Assembly (NCBI RefSeq): GCF_006334915.2
Contig: NZ_VDMA02000021.1
Location: forward strand, 1 to 64,000
From: Microbispora catharanthi
GTDB lineage: Bacteria; Actinomycetota; Actinomycetes; Streptosporangiales; Streptosporangiaceae
DNA length: 64,000 nt
Reading direction: 5' to 3'
Position 1 is the stretch's first letter; the number at the start of each line of letters is the position of its first letter. Under the pieces are notes generated by a model. That model was given only the letters and a program-made list of their open reading frames with translations, did not search any database and was not told the origin of the DNA. This document shows positions 33,004 through 41,547 of the stretch, piece by piece. The position numbers and the translations under genes are program-made.

Positions 33004-34848
33004 GTGACCAAGCAGGTTCAGCAACTCGACCGCGTGATCATCCGGTTCGCGGGTGACTCCGGCGACGGAATGCAGCTCACCGGTGATCGGTTCACGGCGG
33101 AGACGGCCCAGTTCGGCAACGACCTGTCGACGCTCCCCAACTTCCCGGCGGAGATCCGCGCTCCCGCCGGCACCCTCCCCGGGGTGTCGAGCTTCCAGTT
33201 GCACTTCGCCGACCACGACATCCTGACCCCCGGCGACGCGCCCAACGTGCTCGTCGCCATGAATCCCGCCGCGTTGAAGGCGAACCTCGGGGACCTGCCC
33301 AAGGGCGCCGACATCATCGCGAACACCGACGAGTTCACCAAGCGCAACCTGGCCAAGGTGGGCTACGACGGCAACCCGCTCGAGGACGACTCGCTGGCCG
33401 AGTGGCGCCTGCACGCGGTGCCGCTGACCTCGCTGACGGTCAAGTCGCTCGAGGGCTACGACATCTCCAAGAAGGACGCCGAGCGGGCCAAGAACATGTT
33501 CGCGCTCGGGCTGCTGTCCTGGCTGTACCACCGGCCGACCGAGGGGACGATCCAGTTCCTGGAGGCCAAGTTCGCGAAGAAGCCGGAGATCGCCAAGGCG
33601 AACATCGCGGCCTTCCAGGCGGGCTGGAACTACGGCGAGACGACCGAGTCCTTCTCGGTCTCCTACGAGATCAAGCCGGCCACGCTCCGCCCGGGCACCT
33701 ACCGGAACATCTCCGGCAACCAGGCCCTGGCCTACGGGCTGATCGCGGCGTCGGTGCAGTCGAAGCTGCCGCTGTTCCTCGGGTCCTACCCGATCACCCC
33801 GGCCTCCGACATCCTGCACGAGCTGTCCAAGCACAAGCGGTTCGGGATCAGGACGTTCCAGGCCGAGGACGAGATCGCCGGCGTGGGCGCCGCGCTGGGC
33901 GCCGCCTTCGGCGGGTCGCTCGGTGTGACCACGACCTCCGGCCCGGGCGTCGCGCTCAAGGCCGAGACCGTGGGCCTCGCGGTGACCACGGAGCTTCCGC
34001 TGATCGTCGTGGACGTGCAGCGGGCCGGGCCCTCGACCGGCATGCCGACCAAGACCGAGCAGACCGACCTGCTGATGGCGATGTACGGCCGCAACGGCGA
34101 GTCGCCGGTGCCGGTGCTGGCGGCGGCCACGCCGTCGGACTGCTTCACCATGGCGATCGAGGCGGCGCGGATCGCGCTGCAGTACCGCACGCCGGTCATG
34201 CTCCTGTCGGACGGCTACCTGGCCAACGGCTCGGAGCCGTGGCGCATCCCGGACATCGACGAGCTGCCGGACATCTCGGTGCTGTTCACCACCGAGCCCA
34301 ACGGCGACGACGGCACATACCTGCCGTTCAAGCGTGACCCGGAGACGCTGGCCCGCCCGTGGGCCGTGCCGGGCACGGCGGGTCTGGAGCACCGGATCGG
34401 CGGCATCGAGAAGGCCGACGGCACCGGCAACATCTCCTACGACCCCGACAACCACGACAAGATGGTGCGGCTGCGCCAGGCCAAGATCGACGGCATCGAC
34501 GTGCCCGATCTGACGGTCGACGACCCGGACGGCGACGCCCGGGTGCTCGTGCTCGGCTGGGGCTCGACGTACGGGCCGATCGCGGCGGCGGCCCGCCGCG
34601 TGCGCGCGGCCGGGCACAAGGTGGCCCAGGCGCACCTGCGGCACCTCAACCCGCTGCCCGCCAACACCGGCGAGGTGCTGCGTTCGTACGACAAGGTGCT
34701 GCTGCCCGAGATCAACCTCGGCCAGCTCGCCATGCTGTTGCGGGCCCGCTTCCTGGTCGACGTGATCAGCTACAACCGGGTGCGCGGGCTCCCGTTCAAG
34801 GCCGCCGAACTCGCCGCCGTCATTCAGGACGTGATCGAAAGTGACTGA
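33004..34848 (+). CDS. korA: 2-oxoacid:ferredoxin oxidoreductase, fused gamma-alpha subunit
   Basis: In this 614-residue protein, residues about 1-190 form the gamma domain (IIRFAGDSGDGMQLTGDRF). About 225-600 hold the pyruvate-ferredoxin-oxidoreductase PYR and transketolase-C-like domains (FLGSYPITPASDILHEL, FQAEDEIAGVGAALGAAFGG). With KorB it converts a 2-oxoacid, most likely 2-oxoglutarate, and CoA to acyl-CoA, CO2 and reduced ferredoxin. The GTG start is preceded by GAGGAG. It overlaps korB by 8 nt. Oxygen-tolerant KorAB replaces or supplements 2-oxoglutarate dehydrogenase in actinobacteria; the substrate call rests on that family knowledge. Confidence 0.93.
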   Translation: MTKQVQQLDRVIIRFAGDSGDGMQLTGDRFTAETAQFGNDLSTLPNFPAEIRAPAGTLPGVSSFQLHFADHDILTPGDAPNVLVAMNPAALKANLGDLPKGADIIANTDEFTKRNLAKVGYDGNPLEDDSLAEWRLHAVPLTSLTVKSLEGYDISKKDAERAKNMFALGLLSWLYHRPTEGTIQFLEAKFAKKPEIAKANIAAFQAGWNYGETTESFSVSYEIKPATLRPGTYRNISGNQALAYGLIAASVQSKLPLFLGSYPITPASDILHELSKHKRFGIRTFQAEDEIAGVGAALGAAFGGSLGVTTTSGPGVALKAETVGLAVTTELPLIVVDVQRAGPSTGMPTKTEQTDLLMAMYGRNGESPVPVLAAATPSDCFTMAIEAARIALQYRTPVMLLSDGYLANGSEPWRIPDIDELPDISVLFTTEPNGDDGTYLPFKRDPETLARPWAVPGTAGLEHRIGGIEKADGTGNISYDPDNHDKMVRLRQAKIDGIDVPDLTVDDPDGDARVLVLGWGSTYGPIAAAARRVRAAGHKVAQAHLRHLNPLPANTGEVLRSYDKVLLPEINLGQLAMLLRARFLVDVISYNRVRGLPFKAAELAAVIQDVIESD

Positions 34849-35899
34849 CACCCTCAATGGCAAGGGCCTGGCCCTGATCCCCCGTACGGACGCCAAGCAG
34901 ACGCTGAAGGACTTCAAGTCCGACCAGGAGGTGCGCTGGTGCCCGGGCTGCGGTGACTACGCGATCCTGGCGGCGGTGCAGAGCTTCCTGCCCGAGCTGG
35001 GGCTCAAGCGCGAGAACATCGTGTTCGTCTCCGGCATCGGCTGCTCCTCGCGGTTCCCGTACTACCTCAACACCTACGGCTTCCACTCGATCCACGGGCG
35101 GGCGCCGGCCATCGCGACGGGTCTCGCCGCCTCCCGGCCGGACCTGTCGGTGTGGGTCATCACCGGTGACGGCGACGCGCTGTCGATCGGCGGCAACCAC
35201 CTGATCCACGCGCTGCGCCGCAACGTCAACCTGAACATCCTGCTGTTCAACAACAGGATCTACGGCCTGACCAAGGGGCAGTACTCCCCCACGAGCGAGA
35301 TCGGCAAGATCACCAAGTCGACGCCGATGGGCTCGCTGGACAAGCCGTTCAACCCGATCTCGCTGGCGCTCGGCGCGGAGGCCGGGTTCGTCGCCCGGAC
35401 CATCGACAGCGACCGCAAGCACCTGCAGGGCGTGCTGCGCCAGGCCGCCGAGCACCGCGGGGCCTCGCTGGTGGAGATCTACCAGAACTGCAACATCTTC
35501 AACGACGGCGCCTTCGACACGCTGAAGGACCCGGGCACCCGCGACGAGATCACCGTCCGGCTCGAACACGGGCAGCCGATCGTCTTCGGCACCGGCGACA
35601 ACGAGCGCGCCGTACGGCTGTCGCCCACGGGCGGCGTCGAGGTCGTGCGCCGCGCCGAGGTCTCCGACGGCGAGATCCTCGTGCACGACGCGCACAACCC
35701 CGACCCGTCGCTGGCGTTCGCGCTGTCGCGGCTGGACGAGCCGGCGTTCGAGCACGTGCCGATCGGCGTCTTCCGCTCGATCGACCGGCCCTCCTACGAC
35801 CAGCTCCTCAACGAGCAGGTCCAGGCGGCCACGACCGACAAGGGCACGGGCAGCCTCGCCGACCTGCTCCACGGCGGGGACACCTGGACCATCGGCTGA
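34841..35899 (+). CDS. korB: 2-oxoacid:ferredoxin oxidoreductase, beta subunit
   Basis: This is a 352-residue thiamine-diphosphate and iron-sulfur subunit. Fe-S cysteines are in RWCPGCGDYAIL, SGIGCSSRFPYYL and YQNCNIFND. The thiamine diphosphate motif runs from GDGDALSIGGNH to NNRIYGLTKGQYSPTS. The GTG start at 34841 lies inside the end of korA. A terminator follows at 35913. Reduced ferredoxin from this enzyme is a plausible electron source for the adjacent complex I-like cluster. Confidence 0.95.
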   Translation: MTDTLNGKGLALIPRTDAKQTLKDFKSDQEVRWCPGCGDYAILAAVQSFLPELGLKRENIVFVSGIGCSSRFPYYLNTYGFHSIHGRAPAIATGLAASRPDLSVWVITGDGDALSIGGNHLIHALRRNVNLNILLFNNRIYGLTKGQYSPTSEIGKITKSTPMGSLDKPFNPISLALGAEAGFVARTIDSDRKHLQGVLRQAAEHRGASLVEIYQNCNIFNDGAFDTLKDPGTRDEITVRLEHGQPIVFGTGDNERAVRLSPTGGVEVVRRAEVSDGEILVHDAHNPDPSLAFALSRLDEPAFEHVPIGVFRSIDRPSYDQLLNEQVQAATTDKGTGSLADLLHGGDTWTIG

Positions 35900-35912
35900 A
35901 CAGGACCACCAG

Positions 35913-35945
35913 GGAAGGGACCGGTCTTCGGACGGGTCCCTTTCC
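35913..35945 (+). terminator. Terminator after korB
   Basis: GGAAGGGACC (35913-35922) pairs with GGTCCCTTTCC (35935-35945) with one bulged base, followed by TTATT. The stem is GC-rich with an A/T base, 13 nt after the korB stop. Confidence 0.75.
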
Positions 35946-36009
35946 TTATTACCGGGCTTGAACAAGTTCGGCCTCGTCAACCCCGGTAGCCCCCAGGCCG
36001 TCCCAGGGA

Positions 36010-36160
36010 GTGCCGCGTAGATCTTCGCCGTAGCGAGGATCGGCCAGATGGATGCATCGCAAGGCCGAGGAGGAGCCCATAGCGGAGCTATGGGCGACGA
36101 CGAGAACGCAGCGAGGCGCCATCTGGCCGACCGCAGTAGGCAAGAAGATCCACGCGGCAC
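36010..36160. repeat. 151-bp imperfect inverted-repeat element with a central hairpin
   Basis: The outer arms GTGCCGCGTAGATCTTC (36010-36026) and 36144-36160 pair over 17 bp with one A-C mismatch. Thirteen unpaired positions on each side follow, then perfect 12-bp inner arms (TCGGCCAGATGG, 36040-36051, with 36119-36130). The 67-nt centre contains a 9-bp hairpin GCCCATAGC-GGA-GCTATGGGC (36075-36095). The symmetry is far beyond a terminator. It sits in the 308-bp gap between korB and the epimerase gene. It could be a MITE-like repeat or a structured leader RNA; no target-site duplication is evident. Confidence 0.7.
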
Positions 36161-36207
36161 GACCTTGCCCGAGACGCACCATGATCGAGCATACGAGGAG
36201 AGCGCCC

Positions 36208-37176
36208 ATGCCCCCGGTCCGCGCGATCGATCCCCGGCCGTTGTCACGGTCCTCCACTCGGGAGGAGGGCCTTTCCTACGCCGGGACGCGCGCCCTGGTG
36301 ACGGGTGCGGCGGGCTTCATCGGTGCCCGCCTGGTCAAGCGGCTGGTCTCCCTCGGCGCCGAGGTCCACGCCGTCAGCCGCAAGCCGCCCACGGTGACAC
36401 ACGTCGGCGAGGTCTGGCACCGGGCCGATCTCCGCGTCGCCGCGGCGACCGGCGAACTCCTCGGCGCCGTACGTCCCGACGTGGTGTTCCACCTGGCCAG
36501 CGAGGTGAACGGGGGCAGGGACACCGGGCTCGTGCTGCCCACCCTCGAGAACAACCTCCTCGGCACAGTCAACCTGCTGACCGCGGCGGCGGGCCGCACG
36601 GGCACGCGGGTGGTGCTCTGCGGCTCGTGCGAGGAGCCGCGGCCGGCGAACGACCACGCGCCACCGCCGTCCCCCTATGCGATGGCCAAGTGGGCCGCGA
36701 CCGGCTACGCCCAGCTGTTCCAGCGGTTGTGGGACCTGCCGGCCACGGTCCTGCGGCCCACGATGGTCTACGGCCCAGGCCAGCGGGACCTCACCAAGCT
36801 CGTGCCGTACGTGGCTCTGTCGCTGCTGCGCGGCGAGGAGCCGAGCCTCACCAGCGGCGCCAAGATGGCCGACTGGGTGTACGTGGACGACGTGGCCGAG
36901 GCGTTCGTGGCGGCGGGGCGGAGCGACCGGGCGGCCGGTCACGTCATGGACATCGGGACCGGCGTCCTGACATCGGTGAGGGACACGGTGGAGCTGCTGT
37001 ATCGGGTCATGGGAAGCCCACTGCGTCCGAGGTTCGGCGAGGTCGCCGACCGCCCCCTGGACAACGCCCAGACCGTCGACATCGGCCTCGCCGCCGAGGT
37101 GCTCGGCTGGCGGCCGGCCGTGGGCCTGGAGGAAGGGCTGCGGCGGACCCTGGCCTGGTATCGCGAGCACAGGTAA
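36208..37176 (+). CDS. NAD-dependent epimerase/dehydratase (extended SDR)
   Basis: This 322-residue nucleotide-sugar modifying enzyme has the dinucleotide motif TGAAGFIGARLVKRL near residue 30, the acidic strand VFHLASEVN, the catalytic PSPYAMAKWAATGY (Tyr-x-x-x-Lys) and LRPTMVYGPGQRDL. The start ATG 36208 has GAGGAG 8 nt upstream; an earlier in-frame ATG (36052) would lie inside the inverted-repeat element. It opens the polysaccharide locus. Substrate not determinable. Confidence 0.9.
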   Translation: MPPVRAIDPRPLSRSSTREEGLSYAGTRALVTGAAGFIGARLVKRLVSLGAEVHAVSRKPPTVTHVGEVWHRADLRVAAATGELLGAVRPDVVFHLASEVNGGRDTGLVLPTLENNLLGTVNLLTAAAGRTGTRVVLCGSCEEPRPANDHAPPPSPYAMAKWAATGYAQLFQRLWDLPATVLRPTMVYGPGQRDLTKLVPYVALSLLRGEEPSLTSGAKMADWVYVDDVAEAFVAAGRSDRAAGHVMDIGTGVLTSVRDTVELLYRVMGSPLRPRFGEVADRPLDNAQTVDIGLAAEVLGWRPAVGLEEGLRRTLAWYREHR

Positions 37177-37257
37177 CGGAAGCTTCCCGAACGGCGATAG
37201 CGCTACCGTGACCCGTAACTTCTCAGGTCCCCATCCGGCGTACGAAGGCGAGGGCTG

Positions 37258-37932
37258 ATGGCCGCGGCGAGGAGTGTGGTCAACCTGACCGTGCACGGCA
37301 TCGGCCCCTACCCGAGGACGCTCGACCCTGGGGAGGACGGCACCTGGGTCACCGTCGGCCAGTTCGAGCAGGTGCTCGACGCCGTCATGGGCCGCCCGGA
37401 CGTCCGGATCACCTTCGACGACGGCAACGCCTCCGACGTCGAGATCGCCCTGCCGCGCCTGCGGGAGCGCGGCCTCACGGCGGAGTTCTTCGTGCTGGCC
37501 GGGCTCCTGGGGCAGCCCGGCAGGCTGGACGCGGACGGCGTGCGCGAGCTCGTCCGGGCCGGTATGCGGGTCGGCTCGCACGGCTGGGCCCACCGCGACT
37601 GGCGCCGGATCGGCCGGCAGGAGGCCGACGAGGAGATCGCCCGGGCCAACGCCCTGCTGAGCGACCTGACGGGGCAGCCGGTGACGCGGGTCGCGATCCC
37701 GTTCGGTTCTTACGACAGGCACGTGCTGCACCGGCTGCGCCGCGCGGGGCTCTCCCGCGCGTACACCAGCGACGGCGGGCGGGCCCGTCCCGACGCCTGG
37801 CTGCAGGCGCGCACCAGCCTGACCTGCGACCTGGACGACGCCTGGACGAGGGCGGTCCTCGACGGCCGCCCCTCTCTCCGTACGCGCGCCCGCAGGGTCG
37901 CCGCCCGCGCGTTCAAGCGCCTGCGCGGCTGA
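37258..37932 (+). CDS. Polysaccharide deacetylase-family protein (NodB-like)
   Basis: In this 224-residue protein the NodB homology domain is shown by ITFDDGN (catalytic Asp plus metal Asp) and GSHGWAHRDW (the His-x3-His metal site), then VAIPFGSYD as motif 3. It likely removes acetyl groups from N-acetyl sugars in a lipid-linked intermediate or surface glycan. It lacks a signal peptide, so it may act in the cytoplasm on an intermediate. ATG 37258; 81 nt after the epimerase. Confidence 0.88.
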   Translation: MAAARSVVNLTVHGIGPYPRTLDPGEDGTWVTVGQFEQVLDAVMGRPDVRITFDDGNASDVEIALPRLRERGLTAEFFVLAGLLGQPGRLDADGVRELVRAGMRVGSHGWAHRDWRRIGRQEADEEIARANALLSDLTGQPVTRVAIPFGSYDRHVLHRLRRAGLSRAYTSDGGRARPDAWLQARTSLTCDLDDAWTRAVLDGRPSLRTRARRVAARAFKRLRG

Positions 37933-37970
37933 CCGACGAACCTCCCCATCGGGAAGAAGAGTCTCCACAT

Positions 37971-38918
37971 ATGTCTAATGGAACGGATGAGAACCGGCTG
38001 CGAACAGCCGTCGTGATCGTCACGTACAACAGCGCGGACGTGCTCGGCGACTGCCTGCGCTCCCTCACGGAGGGAGCACGGGGGGTCGTCCTCGCCGACG
38101 TCGTGGTCGCCGACAACGCCTCCCGGGACGACTCCGTGGGCGTCGCGGAACGCGCGGAGGCTCTGCCGATCACGGTCGTGCAGACCGGCAGGAACGCCGG
38201 ATACGCCGCCGCGATCAATGCCGGGGTCGCCGCCCTGGACCTCGACGCCCTCGACGCCGTCCTCGTGCTGAACCCCGACTGCCGGCTGCGTCCCGGCTCG
38301 CTGGCCGTCCTGGCGGAGGCCCTGCGGCCGCCCGGCCGCGGCATCGCCGTCCCCCGGCTCGTCAACCCGGACGGCACGCTGCAGCCGTCGCTGCGCCGGC
38401 AGCCCACCGTGCGGCGGGCCCTGGTCGAGGCCGTGATCGGCGGCACGCTCGCCGGGCGTATCGGCACGCTCGGGGAGCTGGTGACCGACCCGGTGAGGTA
38501 CGAGGCGGCCTGTACGGCGGCCTGGGCCACGGGCGCGGCCATGCTGATCTCGGCAGCGGCCTGGCGGGAGATCGGCCCCTGGGACGAGTCGTTCTTCCTC
38601 TACAGCGAGGAGACGGAGTACGCCCTGCGGGCCGCGGACCGGGGGTGGTCGCTGTGGTATGAGCCCTCGGCCGTGTTCGAGCACATCGGCGGCGACTCCG
38701 CCGTCAACCCGACGCTCGCCGCGCTCATCGTCGTGAACAAGGTGCGGCTGTTCAGGCGGCGCAGGGGACGGATCGCGGCGGCCGCCTACTTCCTGGCCGT
38801 GGCCCTGGGAGAGGGGGTCCGCGCGCTCTCCGGCCGGCCGACCTCGCGGGCGGCGGTGGCCGCGCTGCTGCGGCCCTCCCGGCGGCTGCGCCTGATCGCG
38901 CCCCCTCCGGCCTCATGA
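37971..38918 (+). CDS. Family 2 glycosyltransferase (rhamnosyltransferase-like)
   Basis: This 315-residue GT2 enzyme begins VIVTYNSADVLGDCLRSL. The nucleotide-sugar site region has VVADNASRDDS and VLVLNPDCRL, and the acceptor part has WATGAAMLISAAAWREIGPWDE and FLYSEETEYALRA. This pattern matches WbbL-type rhamnosyltransferases, which use dTDP-rhamnose. The rml genes downstream make that donor plausible. The stop overlaps the next start (ATGA). Confidence 0.9.
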   Translation: MSNGTDENRLRTAVVIVTYNSADVLGDCLRSLTEGARGVVLADVVVADNASRDDSVGVAERAEALPITVVQTGRNAGYAAAINAGVAALDLDALDAVLVLNPDCRLRPGSLAVLAEALRPPGRGIAVPRLVNPDGTLQPSLRRQPTVRRALVEAVIGGTLAGRIGTLGELVTDPVRYEAACTAAWATGAAMLISAAAWREIGPWDESFFLYSEETEYALRAADRGWSLWYEPSAVFEHIGGDSAVNPTLAALIVVNKVRLFRRRRGRIAAAAYFLAVALGEGVRALSGRPTSRAAVAALLRPSRRLRLIAPPPAS

Positions 38919-40036
38919 CCGGCACGCCGATCAGGACGATCCGCCTGACCTCGTTCGACGCGCTGGGCGAGGAGGAGTTGGACACGTGGCACCGGCTGCG
39001 GGAGGGCAACCCGCTGCTCGACAGCCCGTACTTCCATCCCGGCTTCGCGCAGGCCGTCCACGTGAGCGGCCGGCCCGTGGAGGTGGCCGTCGGCCGCGAC
39101 GCGGACGGCCGGGTCCTCGCGCTGCTGCCCTGCCACCGCGAGCGTTCGCTGCTGCGTCCGGCCGGCTGGCCCGGCGCCGACTTCCAGGGACCGGTGCTCG
39201 CCCCGGGCACGTCCTTTTCGCCGCTGCTCCTGCTGTCGAGAGGAGTGCGCGGCTTCGCGTTCGACCATCTGCTCGACGGCCACGCGGACGATCACACAGA
39301 TGATCACGAGGACGGCCACGAGGACGGTGAAGCGGGCTTCGGCCCCTGGATCGAGTCGCGCCGCCCCTCTCCCTACATCGACGTGAGCGGCGGTCTCGAC
39401 GCCTATCTCGGCAGGGCCTCCCGCAGCGGCAAGGACAACATGGGGCAGGCCCGCCGGCGGGCGGCCAAGGCCGAGCGCGAGCTCGGGCCGGTGCGGTTCG
39501 AGGCGGACGCCGTCGACCCGAAGGCGCTCGACCGGGTCGTCGAGCTCAAACGGGCGCAGTACGCGGCGACGGGCGCCCCCGACTACTTCGCCACGCCCGA
39601 CCGCATCGACCTCGTCAACCGTCTCCTGCACACCCGGAGCCCCGGGTTCTCCGGCATGCTGTCGACGCTGCACGCCGGTCCCCATCTGCTCGCCGCGCAC
39701 TTCGGCCTGCGATCCGGCGGCGTGCTGCACTGGTGGTTCCCGGTGTACGACCCGTCGTTCGCCCATCTCGCGCCCGGCTGGATGCTGCTGCGCGAGCTGG
39801 TGTCGGCAGCCCCGGCGCTCGGGATCGGCCGCATCGACCTCGGCCGGGGCGAGGACGAGTACAAGCGGCGGGCCAAAACCGGGGAGGTCATGGTCGCGCA
39901 GGGCCTGGTGACGAGAAGCGCGGCCAAGCGGACCATGCGCAGAGCCCGCGACTCGATGGTCGAGGCGGCGAAGGTGTCACCCCTGGGCCCCGGCCTGCGC
40001 CGGATCGTCCGGTCTGTCCGCTCTCTCCTGCGTTGA
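38915..40036 (+). CDS. CelD/FemAB-like GNAT-fold acyltransferase
   Basis: This 373-residue protein has a double GNAT fold. The first half has HRLREGNPLLDSPYFHPGF, and the second has SRSGKDNMGQARRRAAKAE, LKRAQYAATGAPDYF, and AAHFGLRSGGVLHWWFPVYDPSF, typical of acetyltransferases in exopolysaccharide clusters. A His/Asp/Glu-rich insertion (about residues 122-140) interrupts the first half. It probably acylates a sugar intermediate. ATG 38915 overlaps the glycosyltransferase stop. Its 3' end overlaps the convergent acyltransferase gene by 60 nt. Confidence 0.85.
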   Translation: MTGTPIRTIRLTSFDALGEEELDTWHRLREGNPLLDSPYFHPGFAQAVHVSGRPVEVAVGRDADGRVLALLPCHRERSLLRPAGWPGADFQGPVLAPGTSFSPLLLLSRGVRGFAFDHLLDGHADDHTDDHEDGHEDGEAGFGPWIESRRPSPYIDVSGGLDAYLGRASRSGKDNMGQARRRAAKAERELGPVRFEADAVDPKALDRVVELKRAQYAATGAPDYFATPDRIDLVNRLLHTRSPGFSGMLSTLHAGPHLLAAHFGLRSGGVLHWWFPVYDPSFAHLAPGWMLLRELVSAAPALGIGRIDLGRGEDEYKRRAKTGEVMVAQGLVTRSAAKRTMRRARDSMVEAAKVSPLGPGLRRIVRSVRSLLR

Positions 40037-41245
40037 ACTCTCCTGTACGGAGGGACGGCGCAGCGGGCGGCGGCCGGCGAGCAGCCGCTCCAGCGGGCGC
40101 TCGGCGAGCCGGTGCAGCAGCCAGGCCGCGACGGTGGCGGCGAGCAGCATGCCGACCGCCGGCAGGACCGGCGCCTGCGGGACGACTCGCGCCCCGAACC
40201 TGAGAACCGGCTGGTGGACGAGGTAGAAGGCGAACGACACCTCGCCCAGGGCGACGAGCCAGGCCGCGCGCAGCGGCGAGCGGCGCCCCCGCAGGTCCGC
40301 CGTAGCCGCCGCCGCGACGAGCAGCGCCAGTGGGCCGGACATCCACGCGACCCACCCCCAGCGGTCCCACACGAGCGGCTGGGTCAGGTACGCCCCGAGC
40401 GCCAGGGCCGAGGACGCGAGCAGCCCGGGGCCGTGCCACCGGCCGGCCCGGATCATCAGGGCCAGCGTCATCCCCAGCAGGAACTCCAGAGCCCGGGTGA
40501 CCGGGAGGATCCAGACGAACCAGTAACCGAGATCGAGCGGCATCGGCAGCGAGGCGAGCGGGACGAGCCAGATCAGCGCGTACGCCGCCGCCGCGACCGT
40601 CCACAGGCGGTGGGCGGGCACCCGGCGCAGCGCCCGCAGCAGGAGCGGGAAGGCGGCGTAGAAGGCGATCTCACACGACAGCGACCACGCGGGGGTGTTG
40701 ACCGCGAAGTAGTAGGCCGGGTCGGGCACCCACGACTGCAACAGGACCAGCCCGGCCAGCACCGGCCCGGGCCTCTCGGGACGCGCCGTCACGACGAGGA
40801 CGGCCAGCACCCCGATCCACACGAGGACATGCGAGGGCACGACACGGGCCGCCCGCCGCCGCCAGAACGCCGCCGCGCGGTCGCCGGGCCGAGCCGACCA
40901 GGTCAGCACCAGCCCGGACAGGACGAAGAAGAACGGCACGCCGGTGGCGCCCGCCCCGAACAGCACCTCCAGCACGGCCCGGCCGGCGCCGTCCCCGGCC
41001 AGTCGCGGCGTGTGGAGGACGTGGAATCCGAAGACGGCGAAGGCCGCGATCCAGCGCAGCCCGGTGAGCGACGGCAGACGGGCGGGCACCGCGCTGTCCC
41101 TGTCTGCCTGCGGGCTCCCCTGCGTCGTCCCCTGCTGCCCGCCGCCCTGATTCCGGCTCCCGCCCTGCTGCCCGATTCGCCGGCCGGCCCCGTTTCGCCC
41201 CTCCTCCTCGTCCCGCTTCGCGGACGCCCCGGTTCCCTCGCGCAT
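39977..41245 (-). CDS. Acyltransferase-3 family membrane protein
   Basis: In this 422-residue protein a 50-residue Gly/Gln/Arg-rich cytoplasmic head precedes about ten transmembrane helices. Family motifs are LTGLRWIAAFAVFGFHVLH (with the catalytic-type His) and GVPFFFVLSGLVL, then the later SLSCEIAFYAAFPLL and FAFYLVHQPVL. Such proteins O-acetylate surface glycans. ATG 41245 is chosen; ATG 41308 is in frame and equally unsupported by a ribosome site. The last 20 codons lie antisense to the end of the FemAB-like gene. Confidence 0.88.
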   Translation of the reverse strand: MREGTGASAKRDEEEGRNGAGRRIGQQGGSRNQGGGQQGTTQGSPQADRDSAVPARLPSLTGLRWIAAFAVFGFHVLHTPRLAGDGAGRAVLEVLFGAGATGVPFFFVLSGLVLTWSARPGDRAAAFWRRRAARVVPSHVLVWIGVLAVLVVTARPERPGPVLAGLVLLQSWVPDPAYYFAVNTPAWSLSCEIAFYAAFPLLLRALRRVPAHRLWTVAAAAYALIWLVPLASLPMPLDLGYWFVWILPVTRALEFLLGMTLALMIRAGRWHGPGLLASSALALGAYLTQPLVWDRWGWVAWMSGPLALLVAAAATADLRGRRSPLRAAWLVALGEVSFAFYLVHQPVLRFGARVVPQAPVLPAVGMLLAATVAAWLLHRLAERPLERLLAGRRPLRRPSVQESSTQERADRPDDPAQAGAQG

Positions 41246-41547
41246 CCAGCACCGTCCATTTCCCGGGCGTGGCCGTTCCCCGGCCGTTCCTGCCGCGAGA
41301 ATACACATCCGCGAAATTCCGCATGTCCGGTCCGTAGCCGAAACAGACCGATTCTGAGATTTCGTATTAGGCCGTAACGAGGGGAGAGGGATGTGCGATC
41401 ATATCGATGTGACCGCGGCGACCATAACGACATTACGCACCGTTTTTCCCCGGAGTCGCCCGGCCGCGACTGACGGCCGACGCGGTCGTCGCCTGTGACC
41501 TGGAACGATCCACGCCCGCCACGCGATTCGACGGAGGACGGCGCATT
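41246..41547. other. Divergent intergenic region, acyltransferase / sugar dehydrogenase
   Basis: This roughly 300-bp stretch contains no gene apart from a possible longer acyltransferase N terminus. The part from 41310 to 41470 is clearly AT-richer than its flanks (for example around 41355-41375 and 41400-41445) and should contain the promoters of both divergent genes. No specific operator was identified. Confidence 0.4.

Noticed and set aside
36052..36207. Upstream extension of the epimerase gene to the ATG at 36052
   Set aside because: The extra 52 codons fall inside the inverted-repeat element, have no family similarity, and a good GAGGAG-ATG pair exists at 36208.
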